In this document: one piece after another, positions 17,332 to 24,155 of the stretch
How positions within the stretch are numbered: the first letter of the stretch is position 1
Layout: each line of letters starts with the position of its first letter
From: Owenweeksia sp964619125
Lineage (GTDB): Bacteria; Bacteroidota; Bacteroidia; Flavobacteriales; Schleiferiaceae
NCBI GenBank assembly: GCA_964619125.1
Contig: CAZUCA010000040.1
Span: 1 to 31,209 of the forward strand
DNA: 31,209 nucleotides
Direction: 5' to 3'
Made by a program: the position numbers and the translations under genes
Notes under the pieces: generated by a model
Seen by the model: only the letters and a program-made list of their open reading frames with translations
Told to the model about the DNA's origin: nothing
Databases searched by the model: none

Positions 17332-17443
17332 GGCAAAAGAAATTAGAATGTTAGATCAAAGCCCTTAAGGCAGCACATAATTACGGTAGATGGCAGCCTG
17401 TGCCCCTCTATGTCAGAATTCCAGGAACCCTTTTCGGGAAGCA

Positions 17444-17451
17444 TAAAATTA
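17444..17451 (-). promoter_or_regulatory. -7 element of the Hsp20 promoter
   Basis: On the minus strand TAATTTTA matches TAnnTTTG except for the last base. It begins 29.5 nt from the centre of the Fnr-type palindrome, within 1 nt of the norZ spacing (28.5). It predicts a leader of about 105 nt. GACCTTTG at 17459-17452 is an alternative -7 element but is 7 nt too close to the palindrome. Confidence 0.4.
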
Positions 17452-17471
17452 CAAAGGTCAGGCTGGTTTTT

Positions 17472-17489
17472 AAATGATTTTTATCACTT
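17472..17489. promoter_or_regulatory. Fnr/Dnr-type operator between Hsp20 and phosphoesterase genes
   Basis: AAATGATTTTTATCACTT contains a perfect TGAT-N4-ATCA core (17475-17486); the outer arms have one mismatch. It lies in the divergent gap between the Hsp20 and metallophosphoesterase genes. The -7-like element on the minus side is at class II spacing, so Hsp20 is the more likely target. The phosphoesterase start is 85 nt away on the other side and has no good -7 element at that spacing. Confidence 0.62.
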
Positions 17490-17565
17490 TCCCTTCATGC
17501 TAACCAGCTTTTCCTGAGCTTATTAGTCTGCTTTGTGTTAAGAGGGAAAAGCAAACTCCAATGGT

Positions 17566-18261
17566 ATGAGCTGGCTGGCAATAGGTGACTTACATGGCCG
17601 CAGGCTATGGCAGGAAATAGTAGCAAAAGAGCAAGCCGATAAGATCATTTTTATTGGTGATTTCTTCGACAGCCATGAGAAGCTCGCGCCCCAAAGGCAA
17701 ATTGAAAATTTCCGGGCGCTGGTAGACTTCAAATTAGCCCAGCCCGAACAGGTGATACTCCTAATTGGCAACCACGACTATCACTATTTTGAATTTTGTA
17801 AAGGACGTTACTCCGGCTTTCAGGAAGCCGCCGCTGACATTATCGCTGATCAACTGTCTAAGGCGCGGGAATCTAATTTGTTAATGGCCGGTCACCGTGA
17901 GGCCAACGTACTTTTTACCCATGCCGGGCTCACCCAAACCTGGGCTCAAAATCAAGGCCTTGATCACCATCATCCTGAGCGTTCCCTCAATCAGTTGTTT
18001 AATCGCCATCCTGAAGTTTTTGCCTTTAACCCCGGTCCAAACCGCGATCCCAGTGGCAACGACATTACCCAGGGTCCTCTGTGGGTGCGCCCACCTAGCT
18101 TGTTGAGCAATCCTTTACCGGGATTTATTCAGGTAGTGGGTCATACCATTCAATACCATTTGCGAAGAGTGGATGATCTTTTTCTGATCGATACCCTGGG
18201 CACCTCGGGCCAGTACCTCTACGGTGATGGCGAGCGGTTTTCAATCAGGTCGCTGTCCTGA
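17566..18261 (+). CDS. Calcineurin-like metallophosphoesterase
   Basis: A 231-aa single-domain dimetal phosphoesterase. All motifs are visible in order: GDLHG (7-11), GDFFDSH (~31-37), GNHDY (~67-71), FTHAG (~116-120) and GHT (~191-193). This matches the PPP-like/Ser-Thr phosphatase group of small bacterial proteins. The substrate (phosphoprotein, nucleotide such as Ap4A, or other) cannot be told. The last 43 bp overlap the end of the convergent CAAX protease gene. It shares a divergent control region holding an Fnr-type palindrome with Hsp20. Confidence 0.88.
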   Translation: MSWLAIGDLHGRRLWQEIVAKEQADKIIFIGDFFDSHEKLAPQRQIENFRALVDFKLAQPEQVILLIGNHDYHYFEFCKGRYSGFQEAAADIIADQLSKARESNLLMAGHREANVLFTHAGLTQTWAQNQGLDHHHPERSLNQLFNRHPEVFAFNPGPNRDPSGNDITQGPLWVRPPSLLSNPLPGFIQVVGHTIQYHLRRVDDLFLIDTLGTSGQYLYGDGERFSIRSLS

Positions 18262-18824
18262 GCAGCAGCCTGCGGATCCTGACTATAGGCAATATGTATA
18301 AACAGCACAAAGTCAAAAATACTATGGGCCATCATTACCGTATAAAGGCCGGTATAGTGATAGAGATACCCAAAACCGACTATCACCATCAGCATGGCCA
18401 AGCCATACAGGGCCACCCGCCAATTGGTCAATTGCAGGTAACCATGCAGGGCCACAAAAATTACCGAGGTGAGATGTAAGCCAATGAGGGGTTGCAAACC
18501 AGCCCGGAAGAAAATTTCCTCCCCCACACCGGCACAGAGGGAAAGAAAGATAATCACCGGTAGTTTCAGGTTCAGACGGGAGCTTATAAGTTCGTAGTAG
18601 TCCTTCCGTTCTTCCTTAAAAAAGGGTCGCGTAATGATCAGCAGTGCCAGGCCTGACCCGGCCAATCCGGCAATAAATCCGGCAGCCAGCTGGTATCCAA
18701 TACCCCAGCCTTGCAGAAACACCTCCACATAGCTGCGCTCCTGCACCCACTCTATCAGCACAATGCCACCAATGCCGAAGATCAGCAGGGTTCCCAGTCC
18801 TATGCTTAAGGTAAATCGGTCCAA
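18219..18824 (-). CDS. CPBP-family (CAAX/Abi) intramembrane protease
   Basis: A 201-aa protein with about six membrane helices and the three motifs of the family: GEEIFFR (EExxxR), FVALHGYLQ (FxxxH) and HSIFDF (HxxxD in place of HxxxN/B). In bacteria these glutamic-type intramembrane proteases act in peptide maturation, bacteriocin immunity or membrane stress. The start is unusual: no ATG is available in frame, and a TGA lies four codons upstream, so TTG at 18824 is the likely start. It overlaps the phosphoesterase gene tail-to-tail. Confidence 0.85.
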   Translation of the reverse strand: MDRFTLSIGLGTLLIFGIGGIVLIEWVQERSYVEVFLQGWGIGYQLAAGFIAGLAGSGLALLIITRPFFKEERKDYYELISSRLNLKLPVIIFLSLCAGVGEEIFFRAGLQPLIGLHLTSVIFVALHGYLQLTNWRVALYGLAMLMVIVGFGYLYHYTGLYTVMMAHSIFDFVLFIHIAYSQDPQAAAQDSDLIENRSPSP

Positions 18825-18982
18825 CTTAATTGCTCATGTTCTCAATTCAAAAAGAATGAATAGCCGACAGCCAATTTATTTAAAGTTTTACAGCTTTACC
18901 TAATGGGTGAACCTGGCATTACTTTTACCATTAGCAAAAACCAAAGTGCTCGATCTTTGTAATCCCTTTTTGAAGGTTTTTT

Positions 18983-19858
18983 ATGTCCGGACATCATCAT
19001 AACCATCACAGTGGCAAAAATCTGCGCCTGGCTTTTTTTCTAAACCTGGGCTTCACCCTGCTCGAAATAGTGGGTGGCCTGTTTACCAATAGCGTGGCCA
19101 TTCTTTCGGACGCTCTCCATGACCTGGGTGACAGCCTTTCCCTCGGATTGAGCTGGTGGCTCAACAGAAAATCACAGCAGGGAGCCAGTAAGCGCTTTAC
19201 CTATGGCTATCGTCGTTTTTCCTTACTGGGAGCACTTATCAACGGATTGGTATTGGTGGCGGGGTCGGTAATAATTATCAGCGAAGCTATTAAGCGCCTG
19301 ACCGAACCGGTTACACCCAACGCCAGTGGCATGGTAATTTTTGCAGTGGTTGGAGTGACGGTAAATGGTTATGCCGCCTGGAAATTACGCAGTGGTAAGT
19401 CACTCAACGAAAAAGTGGTAAGCTGGCATTTACTCGAAGATGTGTTGGGTTGGGTAGCGGTACTGATTGCCGCTGTAGTGATGCTGTTCTGGGATTTGCC
19501 CTGGCTCGACCCTGCCCTCTCGCTGGCCATCACTTTCTTCGTACTCTACAATGTGGTAAAGCGCCTGGGTGATACCATCAGCGTTTTTCTGCAGGCTAAG
19601 CCCGCTGGTGTAGACCTCGAGCAGGTAAAAGCACGCATCCTTAAAGTAAAGCATGTACAGTCCCTCCATCACACCCATTTATGGACCCTCGACGGTGAGC
19701 ACCACGTCTTTACTGCTCATGTGAAGCTCTGCGATATTGAGAGCTTCGAGCAAATCATTAAAACCAAGGAAGCTATTAAGGAGCAACTGTCTTCCTATCA
19801 ATTCTCGCATTACACCATTGAAACGGAGCTGGACGACGAGAGCTGTGACCTCCGCTAA
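18983..19858 (+). CDS. Cation diffusion facilitator (Zn2+/Co2+/Cd2+ exporter)
   Basis: A 291-aa CDF protein of the CzcD/ZitB type. It has a His-rich N-terminus (SGHHHNHHSGK), six helices, His46-x3-Asp50 in SDALHDLGD (TM2) and HLLED (TM5), which is the HxxxD pair of Zn2+-type CDFs. The cytoplasmic C-terminal ferredoxin-like domain holds HHTHLWTLDGEHHVFTAHV. It exports divalent metal against the proton gradient. The gene stands alone; a weak -7-like GATCTTTG is at 18952-18959. No metal-responsive repressor gene is adjacent. Confidence 0.92.
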   Translation: MSGHHHNHHSGKNLRLAFFLNLGFTLLEIVGGLFTNSVAILSDALHDLGDSLSLGLSWWLNRKSQQGASKRFTYGYRRFSLLGALINGLVLVAGSVIIISEAIKRLTEPVTPNASGMVIFAVVGVTVNGYAAWKLRSGKSLNEKVVSWHLLEDVLGWVAVLIAAVVMLFWDLPWLDPALSLAITFFVLYNVVKRLGDTISVFLQAKPAGVDLEQVKARILKVKHVQSLHHTHLWTLDGEHHVFTAHVKLCDIESFEQIIKTKEAIKEQLSSYQFSHYTIETELDDESCDLR

Positions 19859-19912
19859 CTAAGAATGAGAAATCTTTTCGCTTAATTTCGTAAGCTAAAT
19901 TTACTGTTGGCA

Positions 19913-20800
19913 ATGTACAAACTGCTAATAATTATCACCTTAAGCTGCCTATTTGCGGGGCCTGCTACCGCACAGAACAGCTACCGCCCCATGTTAGGTC
20001 AATCTACCGAATGGCTGGTCCAAAACTGTTATGACAGCAGCAGTTGCCTGTATGACTACTATATTGCGACTGGTGACACCATCCACCATGGGAAGACTTA
20101 TAAAGTGCTGGATTACTTCCACTTTAATAAAAATTTCTTTCTGAGAGAAGATACCCTCAGCCGCCGGGTATACTTTAAGATGTATAGTAGCGATCCTAAG
20201 GAGCCCGAGTACCTGCTTTACGATTTTTCCCTGCTTCCGGGTGATACTATGGAAGTACAAAACCCCTATTCACCGGCCGCGGCTCATAACGGTCCTTACC
20301 GGTTGGATAGCATTGTTCCCCGCAATTTTCAGAACATCAGCAGAAGGGTATTTTATCTCTCTGCCCTCGACAGCAGCAGCATTTACCCCCATACTTACTG
20401 GATTGAAGGCATCGGAGCCACTTCGCTTATAAACACCCCGGCGGTGATTGGTAATGCCCTTACCTTGGTAGAGTTGCAATGCGCCCATCAAAACAACCAA
20501 AAGATTTACCTGCTGCCTGGCAGTGATACTTGCTATACGGCCAGTTTGGGCATCGTCACCACTACCAACGAGCAGCCGCGTATTGACTTTTTGCCCCAGG
20601 GCCTGCTAAAGTTTCAGAATTTACCCCGGCCCGCCCGCTTTTATTGCTATACCAACGCCGGGCAATTGTTATGGCAATACAGCGCACATATGCTGGCTGG
20701 TGAGCAAAAAATAGAGGGCTTGTCCCAGGGTCTGTATGTATTGCTGGTAGTGGATGAGAACGGAAGTTTTATTGCCAGTAAATGGATCGTTAAGAACTAA
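19913..20800 (+). CDS. Secreted protein with T9SS type A sorting domain
   Basis: 295 aa from the ATG at 19913 (a TTG two codons upstream is rejected). It starts with a signal peptide (MYKLLIIITLSCLFAGPATAQ), then a body of unknown fold with few cysteines. The last ~75 residues have the layout of the type IX secretion C-terminal domain: LARFYCYTNAGQLLW-like strand, LSQGLYVLLVVDENG, and terminal basic ASKWIVKN. It is therefore predicted to cross the outer membrane by T9SS and be anchored or released at the cell surface. No enzymatic or binding domain is recognised in the body. Confidence 0.78.
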   Translation: MYKLLIIITLSCLFAGPATAQNSYRPMLGQSTEWLVQNCYDSSSCLYDYYIATGDTIHHGKTYKVLDYFHFNKNFFLREDTLSRRVYFKMYSSDPKEPEYLLYDFSLLPGDTMEVQNPYSPAAAHNGPYRLDSIVPRNFQNISRRVFYLSALDSSSIYPHTYWIEGIGATSLINTPAVIGNALTLVELQCAHQNNQKIYLLPGSDTCYTASLGIVTTTNEQPRIDFLPQGLLKFQNLPRPARFYCYTNAGQLLWQYSAHMLAGEQKIEGLSQGLYVLLVVDENGSFIASKWIVKN

Positions 20801-20850
20801 TCAGGGGCTCAACTGTAACTATGGTGACCAACTGGACCGACCTTCCCATA

Positions 20851-20858
20851 TAAATTTG
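20851..20858 (+). promoter_or_regulatory. -7 element of the thioredoxin gene
   Basis: TAAATTTG is an exact match to TAnnTTTG, 20 nt before the thioredoxin ATG, so a leader of about 15 nt is predicted. No clear -33 TTG is seen. Confidence 0.45.
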
Positions 20859-20877
20859 TGATTTCAAATACAGAAAA

Positions 20878-21240
20878 ATGGCTACAGTACAGTTGACCAG
20901 CGATAAGTTCAAAAAGGAAGTTTTTGATTATACCAAAAACAAAGAGTGGAAATTTCAGGGAAAGAAACCAGCCGTAATAGATTTCTATGCCGATTGGTGT
21001 GGTCCCTGCCAGATGGTAGCACCGATTTTCGAAGAACTGAGCGATGAATATGATGGGGATGTTACCATTTATAAAGTAGATACCGAAAAGGAAAGCGAAC
21101 TCTCCGCCATATTCGGAATTCAAAGTATCCCTTCTATTCTGTTTATCCCGATGGAAGGATCCCCCATGATGCAGCGCGGGGCCATGCCCAAGGCATCTTT
21201 GAAGGAAGCTATCGATAAGGAATTGCTTAAAAGGGATTAG
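20878..21240 (+). CDS. trxA: Thioredoxin
   Basis: A 120-aa cytosolic thioredoxin with the WCGPC redox site (Cys41, Cys44) in FYADWCGPCQMVAPIFEEL and the cis-proline loop IQSIPSILF. It differs from E. coli TrxA in a longer N-terminal extension (KFKKEVFDYTKNKEWKFQGKKP), common in Bacteroidota thioredoxins. It reduces disulfides in partner enzymes. No thioredoxin reductase gene is adjacent. The short gene 85 nt downstream may or may not be cotranscribed. Confidence 0.9.
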   Translation: MATVQLTSDKFKKEVFDYTKNKEWKFQGKKPAVIDFYADWCGPCQMVAPIFEELSDEYDGDVTIYKVDTEKESELSAIFGIQSIPSILFIPMEGSPMMQRGAMPKASLKEAIDKELLKRD

Positions 21241-21324
21241 ACACTTTGCCGGTGCGGCAGTTGCCATTCAGTATGGCGCTTTCAAACTATATACCGGCAG
21301 GACTGTTGAAACGCTAAAAAATTT

Positions 21325-21519
21325 ATGGGAGAATTTTTCACGATCAGTCTCGTCTTAATTGTCATCGCCATAATATTATGGATTTATGCCATTTATGATG
21401 TGGTTAAAGGCACCTTTACAGGCAGCGGCAGCAAAACGCTGTGGCTGGTGGTAATCATATTCTTCCCTATTCTGGGGGCCATATTGTATCTCATATTTGG
21501 TCGCAGCTCTAAAAGCTGA
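21325..21519 (+). CDS. Small PLDc_N-domain membrane protein
   Basis: A 64-aa protein with two membrane helices (ISLVLIVIAIILWIYAIYDVV and TLWLVVIIFFPILGAILYLIFG). The W-x4-FP-x-LG-x2-LY pattern is that of the phospholipase D N-terminal (PLDc_N) domain, here alone without the catalytic HKD domain. Stand-alone copies are common in Bacteroidota and have no known function. Its end is 1 nt from the stop of the convergent MgtC gene. Confidence 0.75.
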   Translation: MGEFFTISLVLIVIAIILWIYAIYDVVKGTFTGSGSKTLWLVVIIFFPILGAILYLIFGRSSKS

Positions 21520-21520
21520 T

Positions 21521-22006
21521 TTAGTGGCTTTTTTTATGACGTTGCCTGTTTTTCTTATTGATAAGATCCCCCAGGTAGCTAAAAAGGCGATTGATAATTA
21601 GTACCAAAAGGGTAGCTCCCACGGCCAGCCAATATTGACGGAGTGCTACACTGATGCCAATAGCAGAGGCCATTAAAATGGTAGCGGCGGTGGTAAGGTA
21701 TTTAATCTCACCGCCATCTACCCCCTTGAGAATGGTGCCTCCCCCCAGTACGGTCACCCCTACAATGATAGCGTGCAACACCCGGATCGGGTCCACTCCG
21801 GAAGCCTGATCTGAGATAAGGGTTTCGAAATCGACCACCACTACCCGGCCCAGTGAAATAAAGAGGGCTGAGGCCACTGCTATCAGCATATTGGTGCGCA
21901 GGCCGGCCGGTTTTTCCTGCCATTCACGTTCAAAGCCCACCAGGCCCCCTAAAATTGCCGCTAAGCCTAATTGTAATAAAATCTCAACCTCCGAAGAAAG
22001 CGTCAT
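21521..22006 (-). CDS. MgtC/SapB family membrane protein
   Basis: A 161-aa protein with four to five helices. It has the family block LGLAAILGGLVGFEREWQEKPAGLRTNMLIAVASALF and the second conserved part VLGGGTILKG. Only the membrane part is present; there is no long ACT-like C-terminal domain as in Salmonella MgtC, so it belongs to the short SapB-like group. Known MgtC proteins act in Mg2+-limited growth and inhibit the F-type ATP synthase; whether that holds here is not known. No leader ORF or Mg2+ riboswitch was recognised. Confidence 0.87.
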   Translation of the reverse strand: MTLSSEVEILLQLGLAAILGGLVGFEREWQEKPAGLRTNMLIAVASALFISLGRVVVVDFETLISDQASGVDPIRVLHAIIVGVTVLGGGTILKGVDGGEIKYLTTAATILMASAIGISVALRQYWLAVGATLLVLIINRLFSYLGDLINKKNRQRHKKSH

Positions 22007-22040
22007 AATGCAGTGAGTATTCTTTTAATTAGTCTCTAGC

Positions 22041-22048
22041 TAACTTTG
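22041..22048 (+). promoter_or_regulatory. -7 element of the DUF2141 operon
   Basis: TAACTTTG is an exact match to TAnnTTTG, 90 nt before the DUF2141 start. The -33 region shows no clear TTG. Confidence 0.4.
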
Positions 22049-22137
22049 CTTCACTATCCAAAGTTTCACGGCCCGGCCATTCAAAGGGCAAACTTTTCCG
22101 CTTCTTTTCGTTTATATTACTACTAATCAGATTCTCT

Positions 22138-22575
22138 ATGTTAAAGATGGCTCTATTCCATTTATTGTTGCTATCCGGCTTTTTGCTTTCGGCCCAGCCG
22201 GAGGGCCCTGCCAAGGTGAAGTTATCTATTAAGGTGGAGGATGTGCGCAGCACCGATGGCACCATTAACATAGCACTCTATCAGCAGCAGCACGACTTTA
22301 TGAGTGATGACGATCTCTACACGGCGCTGAAGGTGAAGGCGGTACGGCCAATTACCACTGCCACCATTGAACTGCCGCCAGGAGAGTATGCGGTGGCCAT
22401 TTACCAGGATGAGGACGAAAATGACGAGATGGAGAAAAATTTCCTGGGCATTCCTAAGGAGCCGGTAGGACTATCCAATGATGCCATAAAAGGCATGTCG
22501 CGCCCCAGGTTTGAAGATGCTGCCTTTGAGCTTAGCACTGCCAAAACAGTGGTAATAGATCTTAAGCACTATTAA
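22138..22575 (+). CDS. DUF2141 secreted protein
   Basis: A 145-aa protein with a signal peptide (KMALFHLLLLSGFLLSAQ) and the DUF2141 domain: VEDVRSTDGTINIALYQ, then LPPGEYAVAIYQDEDENDEMEKNFLGIPKEPVGLSND, the hallmark acidic Asp/Glu/Asn cluster and GIPxEPxGxS motif. The family is widespread in Bacteroidota and of unknown role. The acidic cluster could bind Ca2+, which is a guess. It is the first gene of a three-gene unit, ending 1 nt before the next start, so translation is probably coupled. Confidence 0.85.
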   Translation: MLKMALFHLLLLSGFLLSAQPEGPAKVKLSIKVEDVRSTDGTINIALYQQQHDFMSDDDLYTALKVKAVRPITTATIELPPGEYAVAIYQDEDENDEMEKNFLGIPKEPVGLSNDAIKGMSRPRFEDAAFELSTAKTVVIDLKHY

Positions 22576-22576
22576 A

Positions 22577-23527
22577 ATGAATTACAGCGGCCTCAGATAC
22601 CGCATCAATCAGTATTACCTGATGGCAGTACTGCTCCTGTTTGGCTGTAAAAAAATCCCGGAAACGGACAGTTTACAGCTGAGCAATGATTACCGTACTG
22701 AGAATGTAATTATCATCGTAATAGATGGCCCCCGCTTTTCAGAAACCTGGGGAGATCCCCTCAAGAAGTATATCCCCAAGTTAGCCAATGAAATGGCCCC
22801 CAGGGGTTGCTTTAACCGCAGCTTTGCCAACTTTGGTCTTACCAAAACCATTCCGGGGCACACCGCCGTTTCCACCGGCGTTTATGAGGAATTGGACAAC
22901 AACGGGCACCAGTACCCCTCCTACCCCTCGCTGATGCAGCACTGGCTTAAACACACCGGTAACTCGCCGGAAAAGGCCTGGGTAATAACCAGTAAAGAGA
23001 AATTACAGGTTCTTACTAATACCGCCAATCTTGAATGGCGGGGCCGTTTTCTGCCTTCCTTTGATGCGGTAGACCGCCTTGATCATGAGACCTTCCAACG
23101 CATTATCGAAGTGCTTGATAAGCACCAGCCCAATTTAATGCTGATCAACTTTCGCGAACCCGATTACTATGGCCACCAGGATGCCTGGCCGCAATACCTT
23201 GATGCGATTGTAAAGACAGATAGCCTCAGTTGGGAGATATTCAAATACCTGCGCAGTGAGCCGCATTACTCCGGCAACACCACATTTATCATCACCAATG
23301 ATCATGGCCGACATTTAGATGAAATCGGTTCAGGCTTTAAGCTTCACGGCGATCAATGCTCAGGCTGTACCCACATCAGCTTTTTTGCCAGCGGTCCTGA
23401 TTTTAAAAGAGGAGTGGTAATAGATGAACCCCGCGAACAGATTGACATTGCCCCTACTGTGGCCCATTTACTCGGCCTGAAATTGGAACAAACCGATGGA
23501 GATATAATGTATGAGTTGTTTGAATAA
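22577..23527 (+). CDS. Alkaline-phosphatase-superfamily lipoprotein (NPP-like)
   Basis: A 316-aa protein with a lipoprotein signal ending in LLLFGC (Cys24). The rest shows the NPP/type I phosphodiesterase pattern of two-metal hydrolases: Asp in VIDGPR, nucleophile Thr in TKTIPGHT, DYYGH (Asp-x3-His), NDHGRH (Asp-His) and a later His-rich part with three nearby Cys/His (HGDQCSGCTH). The family includes nucleotide pyrophosphatases, phosphodiesterases and phosphoglycerol transferases. Substrate unknown. At about 315 aa it is compact and lacks extra domains. It is periplasmic or surface-anchored and coupled at both ends to its neighbours with 1-nt gaps. Confidence 0.82.
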   Translation: MNYSGLRYRINQYYLMAVLLLFGCKKIPETDSLQLSNDYRTENVIIIVIDGPRFSETWGDPLKKYIPKLANEMAPRGCFNRSFANFGLTKTIPGHTAVSTGVYEELDNNGHQYPSYPSLMQHWLKHTGNSPEKAWVITSKEKLQVLTNTANLEWRGRFLPSFDAVDRLDHETFQRIIEVLDKHQPNLMLINFREPDYYGHQDAWPQYLDAIVKTDSLSWEIFKYLRSEPHYSGNTTFIITNDHGRHLDEIGSGFKLHGDQCSGCTHISFFASGPDFKRGVVIDEPREQIDIAPTVAHLLGLKLEQTDGDIMYELFE

Positions 23528-23528
23528 C

Positions 23529-24155
23529 ATGAAAAATCTCTTTTTCACCCTGCTGTCTGTCCTGAGTTTTAGCTTGCTGGGGCAGAATACTCCTACTCCC
23601 AGGCATTATAAAACAGATTTACTGCTACGCAATTACCGCATCCAGTCAAGTGAACGCACGGTATTGCAACCCGGCTTCACCTTTGGCCGGGGGCTTCACA
23701 ACCTCAGGATAGCGCCCAATTTTCAGCTTTACAGCAGTGAGGCCCGCAATGAACCTTATGGCTTTGCCTTTACCGGAGTTTCGGTGGCCTACCAATTGCG
23801 AGTGCCCTCGGCCCTGGATTTTCTCGATCAACATTTTGAGCTGGAAACCACCACCCAGTTTTTCGGCACTGAATGGACGGCCAATACCTATATACCGGCG
23901 ATAGATAGCTACCAAAATGTTCACTTCAAAACCACCGAATACTTCCAGTCCCTTACGTTGGGGTATGGTTTTATTATCAAAACCGGTGAACACTTTTATA
24001 TCACGCAAACTACCGCTGCCGGCATCTACTACTCTCGTCTTTGGGGTGGTCCGGTAGATGAAAGCCTGCAGGTAGATGACGAAATCGACTTCCGCGGCTA
24101 CGACGGCTTTGAGGCCATGATCGTAATCTCGGCCGGGGTAGGCTGGGACTTTTAA
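23529..24155 (+). CDS. Outer-membrane-like secreted protein of unknown function
   Basis: 208 aa from the ATG at 23529, 1 nt after the preceding stop (a start at 23511 would overlap the lipoprotein gene). It has a signal peptide (MKNLFFTLLSVLSFSLLGQ) and alternating polar/aromatic strands ending in a terminal aromatic (GVGWDF), typical of a small outer-membrane beta barrel. No family is recognised. The operon with the phosphatase-like lipoprotein suggests joint work at the outer membrane. The last 4 bp overlap the convergent decarboxylase gene. Confidence 0.7.
   Translation: MKNLFFTLLSVLSFSLLGQNTPTPRHYKTDLLLRNYRIQSSERTVLQPGFTFGRGLHNLRIAPNFQLYSSEARNEPYGFAFTGVSVAYQLRVPSALDFLDQHFELETTTQFFGTEWTANTYIPAIDSYQNVHFKTTEYFQSLTLGYGFIIKTGEHFYITQTTAAGIYYSRLWGGPVDESLQVDDEIDFRGYDGFEAMIVISAGVGWDF

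Noticed and set aside
17961..17972. A fourth TGAT-N4-ATCA match, TGATCACCATCA
   Set aside because: It lies inside the phosphoesterase reading frame, has a GC-containing spacer and no matching outer arms. About half a chance hit is expected over the whole window.
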